Part shown: piece after piece, positions 45,163 through 55,970 of the stretch
Layout of the letters: each line of letters opens with the position of its first letter
Numbering within the stretch: position 1 is the stretch's first letter
DNA from: an uncultured Gellertiella sp.
GTDB lineage: Bacteria > Pseudomonadota > Alphaproteobacteria > Rhizobiales > Rhizobiaceae
Direction of reading: 5' to 3'
Length of the DNA: 64,000 nucleotides
Assembly: GCF_963457605.1 (NCBI RefSeq)
Contig: NZ_OY735139.1
Coordinates: forward strand, 372,001-436,000
Notes under the pieces: generated by a model
What the model was told of the DNA's origin: nothing
Databases searched by the model: none
What the model saw: the letters and a program-made list of their open reading frames with translations, nothing else
Program-made: the position numbers and the translations under genes

Positions 45163-45549
45163 ATGGACAGGATCGCAACACCGCAGGGCGAACTGACGCT
45201 GCGCACCCTTGCCATGCCGGCCGATGCCAATGCCGCCGGCGATATTTTCGGCGGCTGGGTGATGGCACAGATGGACCTTGCCTGCGGCATCCGCGCCGCC
45301 GAGCGTGCCCATGGCAGGGTGGTCACCGCCGCAGTCCGGGAGATGGCCTTCGCCCTGCCGGTCAAGATCGGCGACACGCTGTGCATCTATACCCATGTCG
45401 ACAAGGTCGGCCGCACTTCGATGACGCTGAAGGTCGAGGCCTGGGCGCAACGCTACCTGACGCCGCTGATGGAAAAGGTGACCGATGCGATTTTCATCAT
45501 GGTGGCACTGGACAGGGATGGCGCACCGACCCCCGTGCCCGCCGAATAG
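45163..45549 (+). CDS. Acyl-CoA thioesterase, YciA-like hotdog fold
   Basis: 128 residues. 'PADANAAGDIFGGWVMAQMDLACGIRAA' carries the family's catalytic Asn/Asp and the helix of the hotdog fold; 'ALPVKIGDTLCIYTHVDKVGRTSMTLKVEAW' is the central strand region. Such enzymes split a wide range of acyl-CoAs. GGGAG lies before the ATG at 45163; the frame is open upstream to 45085 but that part is not family-like. A single gene after repeat element C. Confidence 0.9.
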   Translation: MDRIATPQGELTLRTLAMPADANAAGDIFGGWVMAQMDLACGIRAAERAHGRVVTAAVREMAFALPVKIGDTLCIYTHVDKVGRTSMTLKVEAWAQRYLTPLMEKVTDAIFIMVALDRDGAPTPVPAE

Positions 45550-45569
45550 GGTTTGCGCAGCGAAGGGAG

Positions 45570-47537
45570 CTACAGGGTCACCAGAAAGGGCGCCTTGGCC
45601 GGACGTGACACGTCACCCCCGGCGTCACCCGGGTCCTTCGGCGTCTCGCGGCCCTCGCCCGAGAGCACGACGCGGTTGCGGCCGCGCTGCTTGGCGAGGT
45701 AGAGCGCATCATCCGCCGCCTTCAGCACCTCATGCAGGGTTTCCCCATGGGCAGCAAGGGCCGCGACGCCCGCTGAGAGGGTAATGGTCGGCAGCGGCGC
45801 GTCGAGATAGCGGACGACCCGCGCTTCCACCATGCGGCGCAATTCGTCGACCCTTGCCAGCGCGACCTCTGCCGGGATGCCGGGAAGGGCGACGACGAAT
45901 TCCTCGCCGCCAAACCGGCAGACGATCTCGCCCTTGCTGAAATGCGCGTCCAGGCATTCGGCAACAGCCCGCAGCACCATGTCGCCGGCATCATGGCCGT
46001 GATTGTCGTTGAAGCGCTTGAAATGGTCGACATCGATCGACACCATGCTGACCGGCGTGCCGGAACGCCCGGCGCGGGAAAACTCGCGCGAGGCGGCCTC
46101 CAGCAGATAGCGGCGATTGTAGAGACCGGTCAGCACATCGCGGATCGACTGGTCGCGCAATTGCTCGCGCAGCTTGGCATTGGCAATCGACAGGCTGATC
46201 TGTTCGGCACAGACCATGGCCAGCTTCTTCTGGCGCTGCCACAGCGCACCCGCGCCGCCGCGCGTCTCGCCATAGGCGATATGCAGCATGCCGATTGTTT
46301 CGCCATGCGCGAGGATGGGCATGCAGCTGTAGCAATGGTCGGCTGTGCCATCGATATGGTTGCAGACAAATTGCAGCCGGTCGGTGCCGAAATCATAGGC
46401 CCTGCCCCGCCGCAGGCTCCAGCAATCCTCGGGATGAATTTCGCCGCGCACCTGCGCCCCGTTCCAGTCGGCCACACCTTCCAGCACATCGCGGGAATGG
46501 GAAAAGATATAGAGACCGCCGCCGCAATCCGGCAGCAGGCGCGACACGCAATCGGCAATCATCCGGTAGAGTTCGGTGACCGACTCCGCCGATTGCAGCC
46601 ATTCGATGAATTCGCCGATCAGCCGGGATTCCTGCTCCTGCTTGCGGCGCTCGACCAGGCCGAGGCGCAGGAATTCCAGTGTCTCAGCCATCTCGCCGAT
46701 TTCGTCGCCGCGACCCTGTGGCGGAAAGGGGTCATCAATCTCGCCATCGCGCAGCCGCGCCATGCGCGCCTTCAGCGCCCGCACCGGTTCGACGATCCAG
46801 CGGCGCACCAGCGCAAAACCGGCAAGGCAGGACAGAATCGTCACCACGCCGAGGCCGATGATGTTGAGCCGGGCATTGCTGCGCAAGGCCTCGAGTTCCG
46901 CATGGGAAACGGCATCCGCCTCGGCCCGCCGCGTCTTGGCCAGGTCAAGGGCGGCCTGCGCCCTGTCGACCTGCTCCAGAAGATCGTCACTGGCCTTGTC
47001 GAAAGTCGGCATCAGCACATTGCCGGCATCCGTGCCACCGGATGCATAGGCCCGTGCCATGGCCAGCCCCTTCTTGTGCAGCGTATCGAAGGCGGCGGGC
47101 AACTGGTCGAGGTAACTCACCAGTTCGTGGCTGCCGAAATCCTGTGCCGCCTTTTCAGCTGCCATCAGATCGGCGTGAAAACGGTCGGCATAGACCTCGG
47201 CGGCGGCAATGCCATCGTCCAGCCCATCGCGCCCGCGCGTCGCGGAGAAATCGGTGAGGAATTGCTGGACTTCGACAATGTCGATCTGGATCTTGCGCTG
47301 CAGGTCGCCGATCCGCGACAGAATTTCGGCGTCGCGATGCTCGCCGTCCATGCGCTGGTTGACGACCGATTCCTCCCGTTCAAGGATCACCAGTTCCAGC
47401 CCGACGCAAAACACCGCGCCGATGGCCAGCAGGCTGAACAGGCTGCCCGCAGACCGGCCGATCGACCTGGTCAAGATCCGCAGGGGTGCCAGCATTGAGG
47501 GGGAGGATCGATCGGCAGACTCAGCACTATCAGGCAT
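45570..47537 (-). CDS. Membrane diguanylate cyclase with HAMP and GAF-like domains
   Basis: 655 residues: membrane helix (about 28-50), helical periplasmic sensor (about 55-235), second helix (about 235-258), HAMP ('[40 protein letters not shown]'), a GAF-like domain (about 320-470, with 'CVSRLLPDCGGGLYIF' and 'ILAHGETIGMLHIAYGE'), and a GGDEF domain with intact 'RFGGEEFVVAL' near 575. The inhibitory RxxD motif is missing: the position before 'IVCRFGGEEF' reads SKGE. It should make c-di-GMP in response to periplasmic and cytoplasmic signals. The sensor resembles that of chemoreceptors. Confidence 0.9.
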   Translation of the reverse strand: MPDSAESADRSSPSMLAPLRILTRSIGRSAGSLFSLLAIGAVFCVGLELVILEREESVVNQRMDGEHRDAEILSRIGDLQRKIQIDIVEVQQFLTDFSATRGRDGLDDGIAAAEVYADRFHADLMAAEKAAQDFGSHELVSYLDQLPAAFDTLHKKGLAMARAYASGGTDAGNVLMPTFDKASDDLLEQVDRAQAALDLAKTRRAEADAVSHAELEALRSNARLNIIGLGVVTILSCLAGFALVRRWIVEPVRALKARMARLRDGEIDDPFPPQGRGDEIGEMAETLEFLRLGLVERRKQEQESRLIGEFIEWLQSAESVTELYRMIADCVSRLLPDCGGGLYIFSHSRDVLEGVADWNGAQVRGEIHPEDCWSLRRGRAYDFGTDRLQFVCNHIDGTADHCYSCMPILAHGETIGMLHIAYGETRGGAGALWQRQKKLAMVCAEQISLSIANAKLREQLRDQSIRDVLTGLYNRRYLLEAASREFSRAGRSGTPVSMVSIDVDHFKRFNDNHGHDAGDMVLRAVAECLDAHFSKGEIVCRFGGEEFVVALPGIPAEVALARVDELRRMVEARVVRYLDAPLPTITLSAGVAALAAHGETLHEVLKAADDALYLAKQRGRNRVVLSGEGRETPKDPGDAGGDVSRPAKAPFLVTL

Positions 47538-47909
47538 GGTGGCCCCTCATAAGGAGATGCTGCCACGGCCATTCGACGGACCATGACACCGGTTTGCACT
47601 TGCGCCGGACAGTCGGCTTCACATGCGAATCCCGCCCGGACAACATGCTGTTTTACTATATTTCGCGACAATAATTAAACAAAGTATAAAGGGTCTCGAA
47701 TCTGGGGAATATCTTCCCCCAGAGCGACAAATTCGTTACATGCAGGAAATTGCTCAACTTTATAGTGCGAAAAATTTGCAAAAAATCAATTCCAGCGTGC
47801 TGCATCGCGGGTCCATGCATCACCCGAGGCGGACGGAGACCGCATTTTCGTTTCCCTTTTGTACGCATGCGGTCTTTTCTTTCGCCGGGACTCTCGCCAT
47901 ATTCGGGTG
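47538..47909. other. Intergenic region upstream of uvrB
   Basis: 372 bp, clearly AT-richer than its surroundings in the middle. It holds an inverted repeat CTGGGGAA-TATC-TTCCCCCAG near 47703-47723 and a GACCGCA...TGCGGTC pair near 47842-47873. An open frame of 95 codons across it has no ribosome site or family-like pattern, so it is not called as a gene. No alphaproteobacterial SOS box (GTTC-N7-GTTC) was seen. Confidence 0.6.
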
Positions 47910-50861
47910 ATGGCCCGTTTACCGAAAAATTCCCCCGCATCCCATGGTTTTGAAGAAGCGCCGCAAGCCCCGTTCGAGGGCGAGCCGCTCACCGGCTCCG
48001 TCGCCGACTGGGTGCGGCAGCTCGAACAGGAGGCGGAGGCGAAATCCGTCGAGACCCAGCGCGAGATCGCTTCCAAGGCCGGCAAGCACCGCAAGAAGGT
48101 GGAAATCGCCGCCCGCAACATGACGGCCCGCCCCGCTGCGGCGGAGGAAGCAGCACCCGGCAGGAAGGCGAAAAATGCCGGCATTGCCAGCTCCAAATCG
48201 GCACGCGGCACCTCGATGGGCGGCAGCAATGATCCGAAGACCCGGGCTGCCGCCGGGCTGAACCCGGTCGCCGGGATGGACACGACGCTGGAAGATGCGG
48301 GCGCGATGGCGACAGGGGCCGTCACCGCCACCGTGGAAGCGCTGTCGGCGCTGATCGAATCCGGCAATCCGCTGTTCAAGGATGGCAAGCTCTGGGTGCC
48401 CCACCGTCCGCAGCGCCCGGACAAGTCCGAAGGCGGCATTCCGTTGCGGATGGTGACGGATTACCAGCCCGCAGGCGACCAGCCGACCGCCATCCGCGAC
48501 CTGACCGAGGGGCTGGAGAACGGCGAGCGCAGCCAGGTGCTGCTCGGGGTGACCGGCTCCGGCAAGACCTTCACCATGGCCAAGGTGATCGAGGCGACGC
48601 AGCGCCCGGCCGTCATCCTCGCGCCGAACAAGACGCTGGCCGCGCAGCTCTATTCGGAATTCAAGAATTTCTTCCCCGACAATGCGGTGGAATATTTCGT
48701 CTCCTATTACGATTATTACCAGCCGGAAGCCTATGTGCCGCGCTCCGATACGTTCATCGAGAAGGAAAGCTCGATCAACGAGCAGATTGACCGGATGCGC
48801 CACGCCGCCACCCGCGCCATTCTGGAGCGCGACGACTGCATCATCGTTGCCTCGGTCTCCTGCATCTATGGTATCGGCTCGGTCGAGACCTATACGGCGA
48901 TGACCTTCCAGATGACGGTGGGCGACCGCATCGACCAGCGGCAACTGCTCGCCGACCTCGTCGCCCAGCAATACAAGCGCCGGGAAATGGATTTCCAGCG
49001 CGGCTCGTTCCGGGTGCGGGGCGACACGATCGAACTGTTCCCCGCCCACCTGGAAGACGCCGCCTGGCGGATTTCACTGTTCGGCGACGAGATCGATGCC
49101 ATCACCGAATTCGACCCCCTGACCGGCCAGAAGACCGGCGACCTGAAATCGGTCAAGATCTACGCCAATTCCCACTATGTCACGCCCCGCCCGACGCTGA
49201 ACGGCGCGATAAAGGCGATCAAGGAAGAGCTGAAGCTGCGGCTTGCCGAGCTGGAAAAGGCCGGACGCCTGCTCGAGGCGCAGCGGCTGGAGCAGCGCAC
49301 CCGCTATGACGTCGAGATGATGGAAGCCACCGGTGCCTGCGCCGGGATCGAGAATTATTCCCGCTACCTCACCGGACGCAAGCCTGGCGAGCCGCCACCG
49401 ACGCTGTTCGAATATATTCCCGATAACGCCCTGATTTTCATCGATGAAAGCCATGTCACCATCCCGCAGATCGGCGGCATGTATCGCGGCGACTTCCGCC
49501 GCAAGGCGACGCTGGCCGAATATGGATTCCGGCTGCCCTCCTGCATGGACAACCGTCCGCTGCGCTTCGAGGAATGGGACGCGATGCGGCCGCAGACCGT
49601 CGCCGTCTCCGCCACCCCCAGCAACTGGGAAATGGAACAGGCGGGCGGCGTCTTCGCCGAACAGGTGATCCGCCCGACCGGCCTGATCGATCCGCCGGTC
49701 GAGGTCCGTTCGGCCCGCAGCCAGGTGGACGATGTACTCGGCGAAATCCGCGAGACCGCCCAGAAGGGGTATCGCACGCTGGTGACGGTGCTGACCAAGC
49801 GGATGGCCGAGGACCTGACCGAATATCTGCACGAACAGGGTGTCCGGGTGCGCTACATGCATTCCGACATCGACACGCTGGAGCGGATCGAGATCATCCG
49901 CGATCTCCGGCTGGGGGCCTTCGACGTGCTCGTCGGCATCAACCTGCTGCGCGAAGGTCTCGACATCCCGGAATGCGGCTTCGTCGCCATTCTCGATGCC
50001 GACAAGGAAGGTTTCCTGCGCTCGGAGACCTCGCTGGTGCAGACCATCGGCCGCGCCGCCCGCAATGTCGACGGCAAGGTCATTCTCTATGCGGACAACA
50101 TCACCGGCTCGATGAAGCGGGCGATGGAGGAAACCACCCGCCGTCGCCAGAAGCAGGTGGAATACAACACGGCGCATGGCATCACGCCGGAATCGGTAAA
50201 GGCACGGATTTCCGACATTCTCGACAGCGTCTACGAGCGCGACCATGTGCGCGCCGATATCTCAGGCGTCTCCGGCAAGGGTTTTGCGGATGGCGGCCAT
50301 CTGGTCGGCAACAACCTGCAATCCCATCTCAACGCGCTGGAAAAGCAGATGCGCGATGCCGCCGCCGATCTCGACTTCGAGACCGCCGCCCGTTTGCGCG
50401 ACGAAATCAAGCGCCTCAAGGCCGCCGAACTCGCGGCCATGGACGACCCCATCGCCAAACAGGAGGCGTCGAGCGCCGAAGGCGCGAGGGGGAAGCGAAA
50501 CCAGGAGGCGTCGAGTGCCGAAGGCACGAGAGGGAGCAGGAATGCAGCGGGCTCGAAGAGAAAATCTTCCACTAGCTCTGAACCCGAAGCCAGCTACTTC
50601 GCCAAACCCTCGCTGGACGACATGGGTCCCGGCACCGATACCGCGCGTCCGCTGTTTCGCAAGAACACGCTGGATGAAATGACTGTGGGCCGCACCGAAA
50701 AACCGGTGACCGGCCCCCTGCCCCCGAAGCCCGCGCTCCCGGACCGGGACGATCCCCGCCCGCTGGTGCGCGGCAAGACCGGTGTCGGCAGCTACGAGGA
50801 TCCGGCAGAGGTGAAGCGCAAGAGCCGCACCAAGGGCAAGACCGGGCGACCCGGGCAGTAG
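47910..50861 (+). CDS. uvrB: Excinuclease ABC subunit UvrB
   Basis: 983 residues, about 300 longer than E. coli UvrB. The extra parts are an N-terminal extension of about 165 residues (basic, Ala-rich, '[34 protein letters not shown]'), known from rhizobial UvrB, and a C-terminal tail of about 130 residues. The core has 'PAGDQPTAI', Walker A '[14 protein letters not shown]', the beta-hairpin '[22 protein letters not shown]', '[21 protein letters not shown]', '[15 protein letters not shown]', 'QTIGRAARN' and the UVR motif '[22 protein letters not shown]'. UvrB verifies DNA damage in nucleotide excision repair. A 42-bp tandem duplication lies in the tail (50461-50544). The start at 47910 fits rhizobial homologues. 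Confidence 0.94.
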   Translation: MARLPKNSPASHGFEEAPQAPFEGEPLTGSVADWVRQLEQEAEAKSVETQREIASKAGKHRKKVEIAARNMTARPAAAEEAAPGRKAKNAGIASSKSARGTSMGGSNDPKTRAAAGLNPVAGMDTTLEDAGAMATGAVTATVEALSALIESGNPLFKDGKLWVPHRPQRPDKSEGGIPLRMVTDYQPAGDQPTAIRDLTEGLENGERSQVLLGVTGSGKTFTMAKVIEATQRPAVILAPNKTLAAQLYSEFKNFFPDNAVEYFVSYYDYYQPEAYVPRSDTFIEKESSINEQIDRMRHAATRAILERDDCIIVASVSCIYGIGSVETYTAMTFQMTVGDRIDQRQLLADLVAQQYKRREMDFQRGSFRVRGDTIELFPAHLEDAAWRISLFGDEIDAITEFDPLTGQKTGDLKSVKIYANSHYVTPRPTLNGAIKAIKEELKLRLAELEKAGRLLEAQRLEQRTRYDVEMMEATGACAGIENYSRYLTGRKPGEPPPTLFEYIPDNALIFIDESHVTIPQIGGMYRGDFRRKATLAEYGFRLPSCMDNRPLRFEEWDAMRPQTVAVSATPSNWEMEQAGGVFAEQVIRPTGLIDPPVEVRSARSQVDDVLGEIRETAQKGYRTLVTVLTKRMAEDLTEYLHEQGVRVRYMHSDIDTLERIEIIRDLRLGAFDVLVGINLLREGLDIPECGFVAILDADKEGFLRSETSLVQTIGRAARNVDGKVILYADNITGSMKRAMEETTRRRQKQVEYNTAHGITPESVKARISDILDSVYERDHVRADISGVSGKGFADGGHLVGNNLQSHLNALEKQMRDAAADLDFETAARLRDEIKRLKAAELAAMDDPIAKQEASSAEGARGKRNQEASSAEGTRGSRNAAGSKRKSSTSSEPEASYFAKPSLDDMGPGTDTARPLFRKNTLDEMTVGRTEKPVTGPLPPKPALPDRDDPRPLVRGKTGVGSYEDPAEVKRKSRTKGKTGRPGQ
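50461..50544. repeat. 42-bp tandem duplication within the uvrB tail
   Basis: AGGAGGCGTCGAG starts at 50461 and again at 50503, giving two 42-base units that encode '[14 protein letters not shown]' and a variant. Each unit holds a small palindrome around GCGCCGAAGGCGC. The frame is kept. Confidence 0.85.
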
Positions 50862-51059
50862 GCCCTCACCCGCAAGCCGGATAGGCGGCTCATTGCCTGC
50901 TGACTGTTTTTCGCGACGACGGGACATCCGGCGGCGGCGCAAAACGGCGTTCTGCAAAGGGCGCAGGCCGATTTACAAACTTTATATTAGCTGTCATTAA
51001 TTTATCCCGTTTCCGCGCCAGTCCGGCCGCGGTCCCGACAGATGACCGAAGGAGCCCCC

Positions 51060-53045
51060 ATGTCGTTCAAGCTCACCTCAACCATCACCCGGCGTTCGCT
51101 GCTGGGCGGGATCGCCACCGGATCGGCTCTGGTCCTGCTGCATCCTTTCGCAGCCCGCGCCGCTGCCAATCAGGCGCATCTGCGCATCATGGAAACAACC
51201 GACATCCATGTGAACATCATGCCCTACGACTATTACGCCGACAAGCCGAATGACACGATGGGGCTCGCCCGCACCGCGAGCATCATCGATTCCGTGCGCG
51301 CCGAGGCGGGCAATTCCGTGCTGATCGACAATGGTGACCTGCTGCAGGGCAACCCGATGGGCGACTACATGGCCTATGAGAAGGGCATGAAGGCGGGCGA
51401 CCTGCATCCGGTGATGAAGGCCATGAACACGCTCGGTTATGATTGCGGAACGCTCGGCAACCATGAGTTCAACTACGGGCTGGAGTTCCTGTTCAACACG
51501 CTCAACGGTGCGAATTTCCCCATTGTCTGCGCCAACCTGACCAAGGGACAGCTGGCATCGGACCCCACGAAGGACGAGCTGTTCTTCAAGCCCTACATCA
51601 TCCTCGAAAGGCAGATCAGGGACGGTGCGGGCAATGTCTCGCCGCTCAAGCTCGGCTTCATCGGTTTCGTTCCGCCGCCGATCATGCTGTGGGACGCCAA
51701 GAACCTCGAAGGCAAGGCGCAGACCCGCGACATCGTGCAGGCGGCCAAGGCCTGGGTGCCGGCGATGAAGGAGGCGGGTGCCGACATCATTGTCGCCCTC
51801 TCCCACTCCGGCATCGACGGCAACGGCCAGACCGAGCGGATGGAAAATGCATCGCTCTATCTCGCCGGAGTGGACGGCATCGATGCGATCTTCACCGGCC
51901 ATCAGCACCTGGTATTTCCCGGCCCGAAGGATTTCGCCGGCGTTGCGGGTGCGGATGCAGAGAAAGGCACCCTGCAGGGCAAGCCCGCCGTGATGGCGGG
52001 TTTCTGGGGATCGCATATGGGGCTGATCGACCTGCTGCTGGAACGGGACGGCAAGTCCTGGAAAGTCGTGGACTTCACCACCGAGGCCCGGCCGATCTAT
52101 CATCGCGACGAAAACAAGAAGGTCATCAGCGACGTCAAGGACAAGCAGCAGATCATCGATGCGGTAAAGACCGAACACGACGCCACGCTGGCCTATGTCC
52201 GCCGTCCCGTCGGCAAGACGTCCGCCCCGCTCTATTCCTATTTCGCCCTGGTTGCGGACGATCCCTCCGTGCAGATCGTTGCCAATGCGCAGATCTGGTA
52301 TGTGAAGAACCTGCTCAAGGACGGCAAGTACAAGGATTATCCAGTGCTGTCGGCTGCCGCCCCCTTCAAGGCGGGCGGCCGCAACGGTGCCGACTATTTC
52401 ACCGATGTGCCGACCGGCGACATCGCCATCAAGAATGTCGCGGACCTCTATCTCTACCCGAACACCATGCAGGCGGTGCTGATTACCGGCGCGCAGGTGC
52501 AGAACTGGCTCGAGATGTCGGCGGGCATCTTCAACCAGATCGAGCCCGGCTCGAAGGACGCGCCGCTGCTGAACGGCAAGTTCCCCTCCTACAATTTCGA
52601 TGTCATTGATGGCGTCACCTACCGGATAGACCTGTCGCAGCCGCGCCGCTTCGATGATGACGGCATGCTCGTCAACCCCGGCGCACACCGCATCACGGAC
52701 CTGCAGTTTGACGGCAAGCCCATCGATCCCGGCCAGAAATTCGTGGTGGCCACCAACAATTACCGCGCGGGCGGCGGCGGCAAATTCCCCGATATCGCCG
52801 CCGACAAGGTCATCCTCATCGCCCCCGACACCAACCGCGACATCATCGTGCGCTACATCATCGACCAGGGCACCATCAATCCCTCGGCGGACGCGAACTG
52901 GTCGTTCAAGCCGCTGGCAGGCACCACGGCCACTTTCGACAGCGGCCCCAAAGGCCGCCAATATGCCGCAGTTGTCAAAGGCGCAAAAATCGAAGATGCC
53001 GGCGACGGCGCAGACGGCTTCGCCAGGTTCCGCCTGGTGCTGTGA
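51060..53045 (+). CDS. cpdB: 2',3'-cyclic-nucleotide 2'-phosphodiesterase/3'-nucleotidase, periplasmic
   Basis: 661 residues with a twin-arginine signal ('TRRSLLGGIATGSALVLLHPFAARA'). The metallophosphatase domain (about 40-340) shows 'METTDIHVNIMPYDYYADKP', 'LIDNGDLLQGNPMGDYMAY', 'LGNHEFNYGLEFL', 'LSHSGIDG' and 'FTGHQHLVFPG', all metal-binding; the C-terminal 5'-nucleotidase domain (about 380-640) has 'TDVPTGDIAIKNVADLYLYPNT' and 'YNFDVIDGVTYRIDLSQPRR'. It lets cells use nucleotides as a phosphate source. AAGGAGCC precedes the ATG at 51060. One CTGTCAT (a PhoB half site) lies at 50991-50997. Confidence 0.94.
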   Translation: MSFKLTSTITRRSLLGGIATGSALVLLHPFAARAAANQAHLRIMETTDIHVNIMPYDYYADKPNDTMGLARTASIIDSVRAEAGNSVLIDNGDLLQGNPMGDYMAYEKGMKAGDLHPVMKAMNTLGYDCGTLGNHEFNYGLEFLFNTLNGANFPIVCANLTKGQLASDPTKDELFFKPYIILERQIRDGAGNVSPLKLGFIGFVPPPIMLWDAKNLEGKAQTRDIVQAAKAWVPAMKEAGADIIVALSHSGIDGNGQTERMENASLYLAGVDGIDAIFTGHQHLVFPGPKDFAGVAGADAEKGTLQGKPAVMAGFWGSHMGLIDLLLERDGKSWKVVDFTTEARPIYHRDENKKVISDVKDKQQIIDAVKTEHDATLAYVRRPVGKTSAPLYSYFALVADDPSVQIVANAQIWYVKNLLKDGKYKDYPVLSAAAPFKAGGRNGADYFTDVPTGDIAIKNVADLYLYPNTMQAVLITGAQVQNWLEMSAGIFNQIEPGSKDAPLLNGKFPSYNFDVIDGVTYRIDLSQPRRFDDDGMLVNPGAHRITDLQFDGKPIDPGQKFVVATNNYRAGGGGKFPDIAADKVILIAPDTNRDIIVRYIIDQGTINPSADANWSFKPLAGTTATFDSGPKGRQYAAVVKGAKIEDAGDGADGFARFRLVL

Positions 53046-53071
53046 ACCGGTGCAGCCGCCGCGCAACTGTG

Positions 53072-53087
53072 CCGGCGGCTCCGCCGG
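53072..53087. terminator. GC-rich hairpin after cpdB
   Basis: CCGGCGG-CT-CCGCCGG, 26 bp after the cpdB stop, in the gap between two converging genes. No T-run. Confidence 0.4.
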
Positions 53088-53180
53088 TTCGGGGCGGGGG
53101 GTGAGGCCGGATGGTCCGGCCCTGCCCTCGCTGCAAGACCGCAGGAGGGCAGGTGCGAGGCTGGATGCGTGCGTTGTGCT

Positions 53181-55415
53181 TCAGGACGCGCGGGCGCGAC
53201 TGGCCTGTTGCGGGTAGGACGGCGCGGCGCGGCTGCCGGAGGTGGTGAAGCGGGCGGCGGTGGCCTTCAGGTGGTTTGCCTCTTCGTTGAGGATCATCGA
53301 GGCGGCGGTTGTCTCCTCTACCATCGCGGCATTCTGCTGGGTGACCTGGTCCATCTGGTTCATGGCATTGTTGATTTCGCGCAGGCCCGTCGCCTGTTCG
53401 CTTGCGGAAGAGGAGATTTCCGCAACCAGTCCGTTGACCTTCATCACCTGCCCGGCGATGCGCGCCAGCGCTTCCCCGGCGGAGCCGACCAGCGCCACGC
53501 CTTCCTTAACCTGCATGCCGGAAGCGCCGATCAGGGTCTTGATCTCCTTGGCGGCCTTGGCGGAACGCTGGGCGAGTTCGCGCACTTCCTGGGCCACCAC
53601 CGCAAAACCCTTGCCGGCCTCGCCTGCCCGCGCCGCCTCGACACCGGCATTCAGCGCCAGAAGGTTGGTCTGGAAGGCGATCTCGTCGATGACACCGATG
53701 ATCGAGGACACCTCCTGTGACGAGGATTCGATGCCGTTCATCGCGGTGATGGCCTTGCGGACGATGTCGCCGGACGCCTCGGCATCGCTGCAGGCAGTGC
53801 GCACCGTCGTCGCGGCAACCCTTGCATTGTCCGCCGAATGATTGACCTGTTCTGTAATCTCGTTGAGGGCGGCCGCGGTTTCCTCAAGGCTCGCCGCCTG
53901 CTGTTCGGTGCGCTGGGCGAGGTCTTCCGCCGAACGGCTGATCTCGTTGGTGCCGGAATTGATGTTGTGGATCGTGGCGTTGAGGCCGATGATCGCGTCT
54001 TCCAGACTGGTCAGCGCCGTGTTGAAATGCTGCTTCAGCGCCGCATATTCACCGGGGAAATCATCGGTGATGCGGTGCGAGAGGTCGCCATCCGACAGCG
54101 AGGCAAGCCCGCGCCCGACCGAGGCCACCACGTGGCGCAGGAGGTCGGCGGCGGCGAGCCGGTCGGCTTCGGTCCGGTTGCGTTCCGCCTGCGTCTCCGC
54201 GCGTTCGCGGGCGCTGACCGCCTCCAGCGTGCGGGCATCGGACAGGGCGTGGCGGAAGCTTTCCAGCGCCGTTGCCACCGAGCCGATTTCATCGCCGCGG
54301 CCCTGGCCCGAGACCGGAATTTCATAATCGCCGTGGGAGAGATGGCCGACATCCCTGACCAGGGCGTTCAGCGGCTGCCTGACGAAGAAGCGGACAGCCA
54401 CCAGCAGCGCCCCCAGCACGGCGCACAGCATCAGCAGGCCACCCGCAGCCATCATCCAGGTCTGGCTGTTGACGACGGAGGAAATTTCGCTGGCGGGGAC
54501 ATCGACAACCACCATCCAGCGGGCATTGAGGCCGGTAATGTCGAAAGGATAGGCAACCCGGTAAACGGCAGCCCCCGAGGGATCGGTAATGCCGCTGATG
54601 ACGTCCGCCTTGCCGCTGTCCATCGCAGCAGCGATCTCCGCCGCACCGGTCCCGGCATAGGCCTTCATCAGCAGCTTGTCATCGGGCGCGCTCAGCCAGC
54701 TCTGCGACTGCGACAGCAGATAGACATGGCCGGTTTCAAAAGGATGCAGGGCGGCGGTGGTTTTGGCAATGCTGGCAAGGTCGATATCGACACCGACAAC
54801 GCCGAGCTGCTTGCCGCCGACCAGAACCGGCGTCGCAATGCTGGTCATCAGCAGATTGCCGGCATCCGGTTCAATATAGGGATTGGTGATCGCCGGCTTG
54901 CCGGTGGTGGTCGGCAATTGATACCATTCGTCGGCAACAAGCTGATCAGCCATGGTGGTGGCGGCCGTCAGCTTCAGCTTGCCGTTTTCGCGGATCCAGT
55001 AGGGCTGGAACTGGCCCGCGGCATTGCTGCCCGATGCGAGATCACCGCGAAATTTATCCGCCTGCCCGTCAAACTGGTTCGGCGTTTCGGCAAACCAGCT
55101 GCCAAACACCGTCGGATTGCGGTTGCCAAGCGACTGAAGCTGGCCGGTGATCAGCTTGCGGTCCAGCGTGCCATTCATGCGCCCGTTTTCGATCAGGTCG
55201 CCAAAGGCGACGACCGAACCGGACAGGTTGGCGAGATCCGCATTCAACCCTGCCGCAATCGCCCGCGCCTCGGTTTCAGCCCGGTTGAAGGTCAGTTTTT
55301 CGATACGGTCCCGGCTCTGGAAGATCAGCACACCATTGGTGAGCAGCAGAACCAGGGCTATGGCCAGGCCACTGCCCAGCATCAATTTGACGGCAATCGT
55401 CCGGTTTTCGAACAT
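53181..55415 (-). CDS. Methyl-accepting chemotaxis protein with dCache-like sensor
   Basis: 744 residues. Membrane helix (about 8-30), a periplasmic double-Cache-type sensor of about 260 residues ('[18 protein letters not shown]', '[38 protein letters not shown]', '[14 protein letters not shown]'), second helix (about 300-325), two HAMP-like stretches, and the signalling domain (about 470-735) with the hairpin tip '[46 protein letters not shown]'. dCache domains bind amino acids or other small ligands; the ligand is unknown. There is no CheR-tethering pentapeptide. Start: ATG at 55415 or 55433, neither with a good ribosome site. Confidence 0.92.
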   Translation of the reverse strand: MFENRTIAVKLMLGSGLAIALVLLLTNGVLIFQSRDRIEKLTFNRAETEARAIAAGLNADLANLSGSVVAFGDLIENGRMNGTLDRKLITGQLQSLGNRNPTVFGSWFAETPNQFDGQADKFRGDLASGSNAAGQFQPYWIRENGKLKLTAATTMADQLVADEWYQLPTTTGKPAITNPYIEPDAGNLLMTSIATPVLVGGKQLGVVGVDIDLASIAKTTAALHPFETGHVYLLSQSQSWLSAPDDKLLMKAYAGTGAAEIAAAMDSGKADVISGITDPSGAAVYRVAYPFDITGLNARWMVVVDVPASEISSVVNSQTWMMAAGGLLMLCAVLGALLVAVRFFVRQPLNALVRDVGHLSHGDYEIPVSGQGRGDEIGSVATALESFRHALSDARTLEAVSARERAETQAERNRTEADRLAAADLLRHVVASVGRGLASLSDGDLSHRITDDFPGEYAALKQHFNTALTSLEDAIIGLNATIHNINSGTNEISRSAEDLAQRTEQQAASLEETAAALNEITEQVNHSADNARVAATTVRTACSDAEASGDIVRKAITAMNGIESSSQEVSSIIGVIDEIAFQTNLLALNAGVEAARAGEAGKGFAVVAQEVRELAQRSAKAAKEIKTLIGASGMQVKEGVALVGSAGEALARIAGQVMKVNGLVAEISSSASEQATGLREINNAMNQMDQVTQQNAAMVEETTAASMILNEEANHLKATAARFTTSGSRAAPSYPQQASRARAS

Positions 55416-55487
55416 ACGCAAGGGGCAATCCATTCAGTGAGGTCGAGGTTCAGGTTCTGGTTCCCGGCCCATCATGGACGTCGGCGA

Positions 55488-55513
55488 CGTTTTCGTTTGT
55501 CTTGCCTGACAAA
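55488..55513. repeat. Internally deleted copy of module m3
   Basis: GTTTTCGTTTGTCTT joined directly to GCCTGACAAAC: both outer arms of m3 are present, the 30-odd central bases are missing. Confidence 0.65.
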
Positions 55514-55677
55514 CACCAAAGCATGTCCCGCAAAACCGCCGCACACCATTGCGTGGCACGCTTTGCGCACGGAACAGACCGGACATGTCTATTTAATATA
55601 TAAAAAATACTATTAAAAAAAACTAAAACGGCGACAGATCACCGGCACCCATCGGCCCTTCTCCGGGGCGCTTCCAG

Positions 55678-55947
55678 CTAGTGGAATGAATTTGACATTC
55701 GATACCCATTCGCCGCGATCTCGAGGATCGAATGTCAAATTCGCAAATTCCACCAGAGTCTGTCAGGTTCTAATTGAACCAGACAGACTCTGGTGCCCTT
55801 TGTTTTCGTTTGTCTTTTCGGGAAAACCGGATTCCACTTTTCCCTGACAAACTCTAGAATCATAGTGTTACTAGTGGTTTTCATGATTCCGACATTTGCT
55901 CTCGAGGGTAAAGCGGACGGTAGCAAATGTCGGAATCAAACCACTAG
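55678..55947. repeat. Palindromic mosaic repeat element D (modules m2-m4-m3-m1)
   Basis: A 270-bp composite from CTAG to CTAG. m2 is 55678-55756 (79 bp), m4 55753-55793, m3 55798-55857, an AATCATAGTGTTA spacer, then m1 55871-55947, a full palindrome (CTAGTGG...CCACTAG). Read on the minus strand the order is m1-spacer-m3-m4-m2; element C on its plus strand is m1-spacer-m2-m3-m4. So D is an inverted, rearranged relative of C. Confidence 0.92.
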
Positions 55948-55970
55948 AATCTGCGGAAAGGCCTGGCTGA

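Larger units (their letters stand above)
55416..55970. other. Intergenic region holding repeat element D
   Basis: 555 bp with no supportable gene. Besides element D it contains a degenerate m3 copy (55488-55513) and a very AT-rich tract near 55590-55630 that may hold the chemoreceptor promoter. Confidence 0.6.

Noticed and set aside
47623..47910. 95-codon plus-strand frame before uvrB
   Set aside because: No ribosome site and no recognisable pattern; it lies in AT-rich promoter DNA and its tail simply reads into the uvrB start.
47919..50246. Long minus-strand frames opposite uvrB
   Set aside because: They are antisense to conserved UvrB motifs and have the His/Arg/Gly-rich composition typical of shadow frames.
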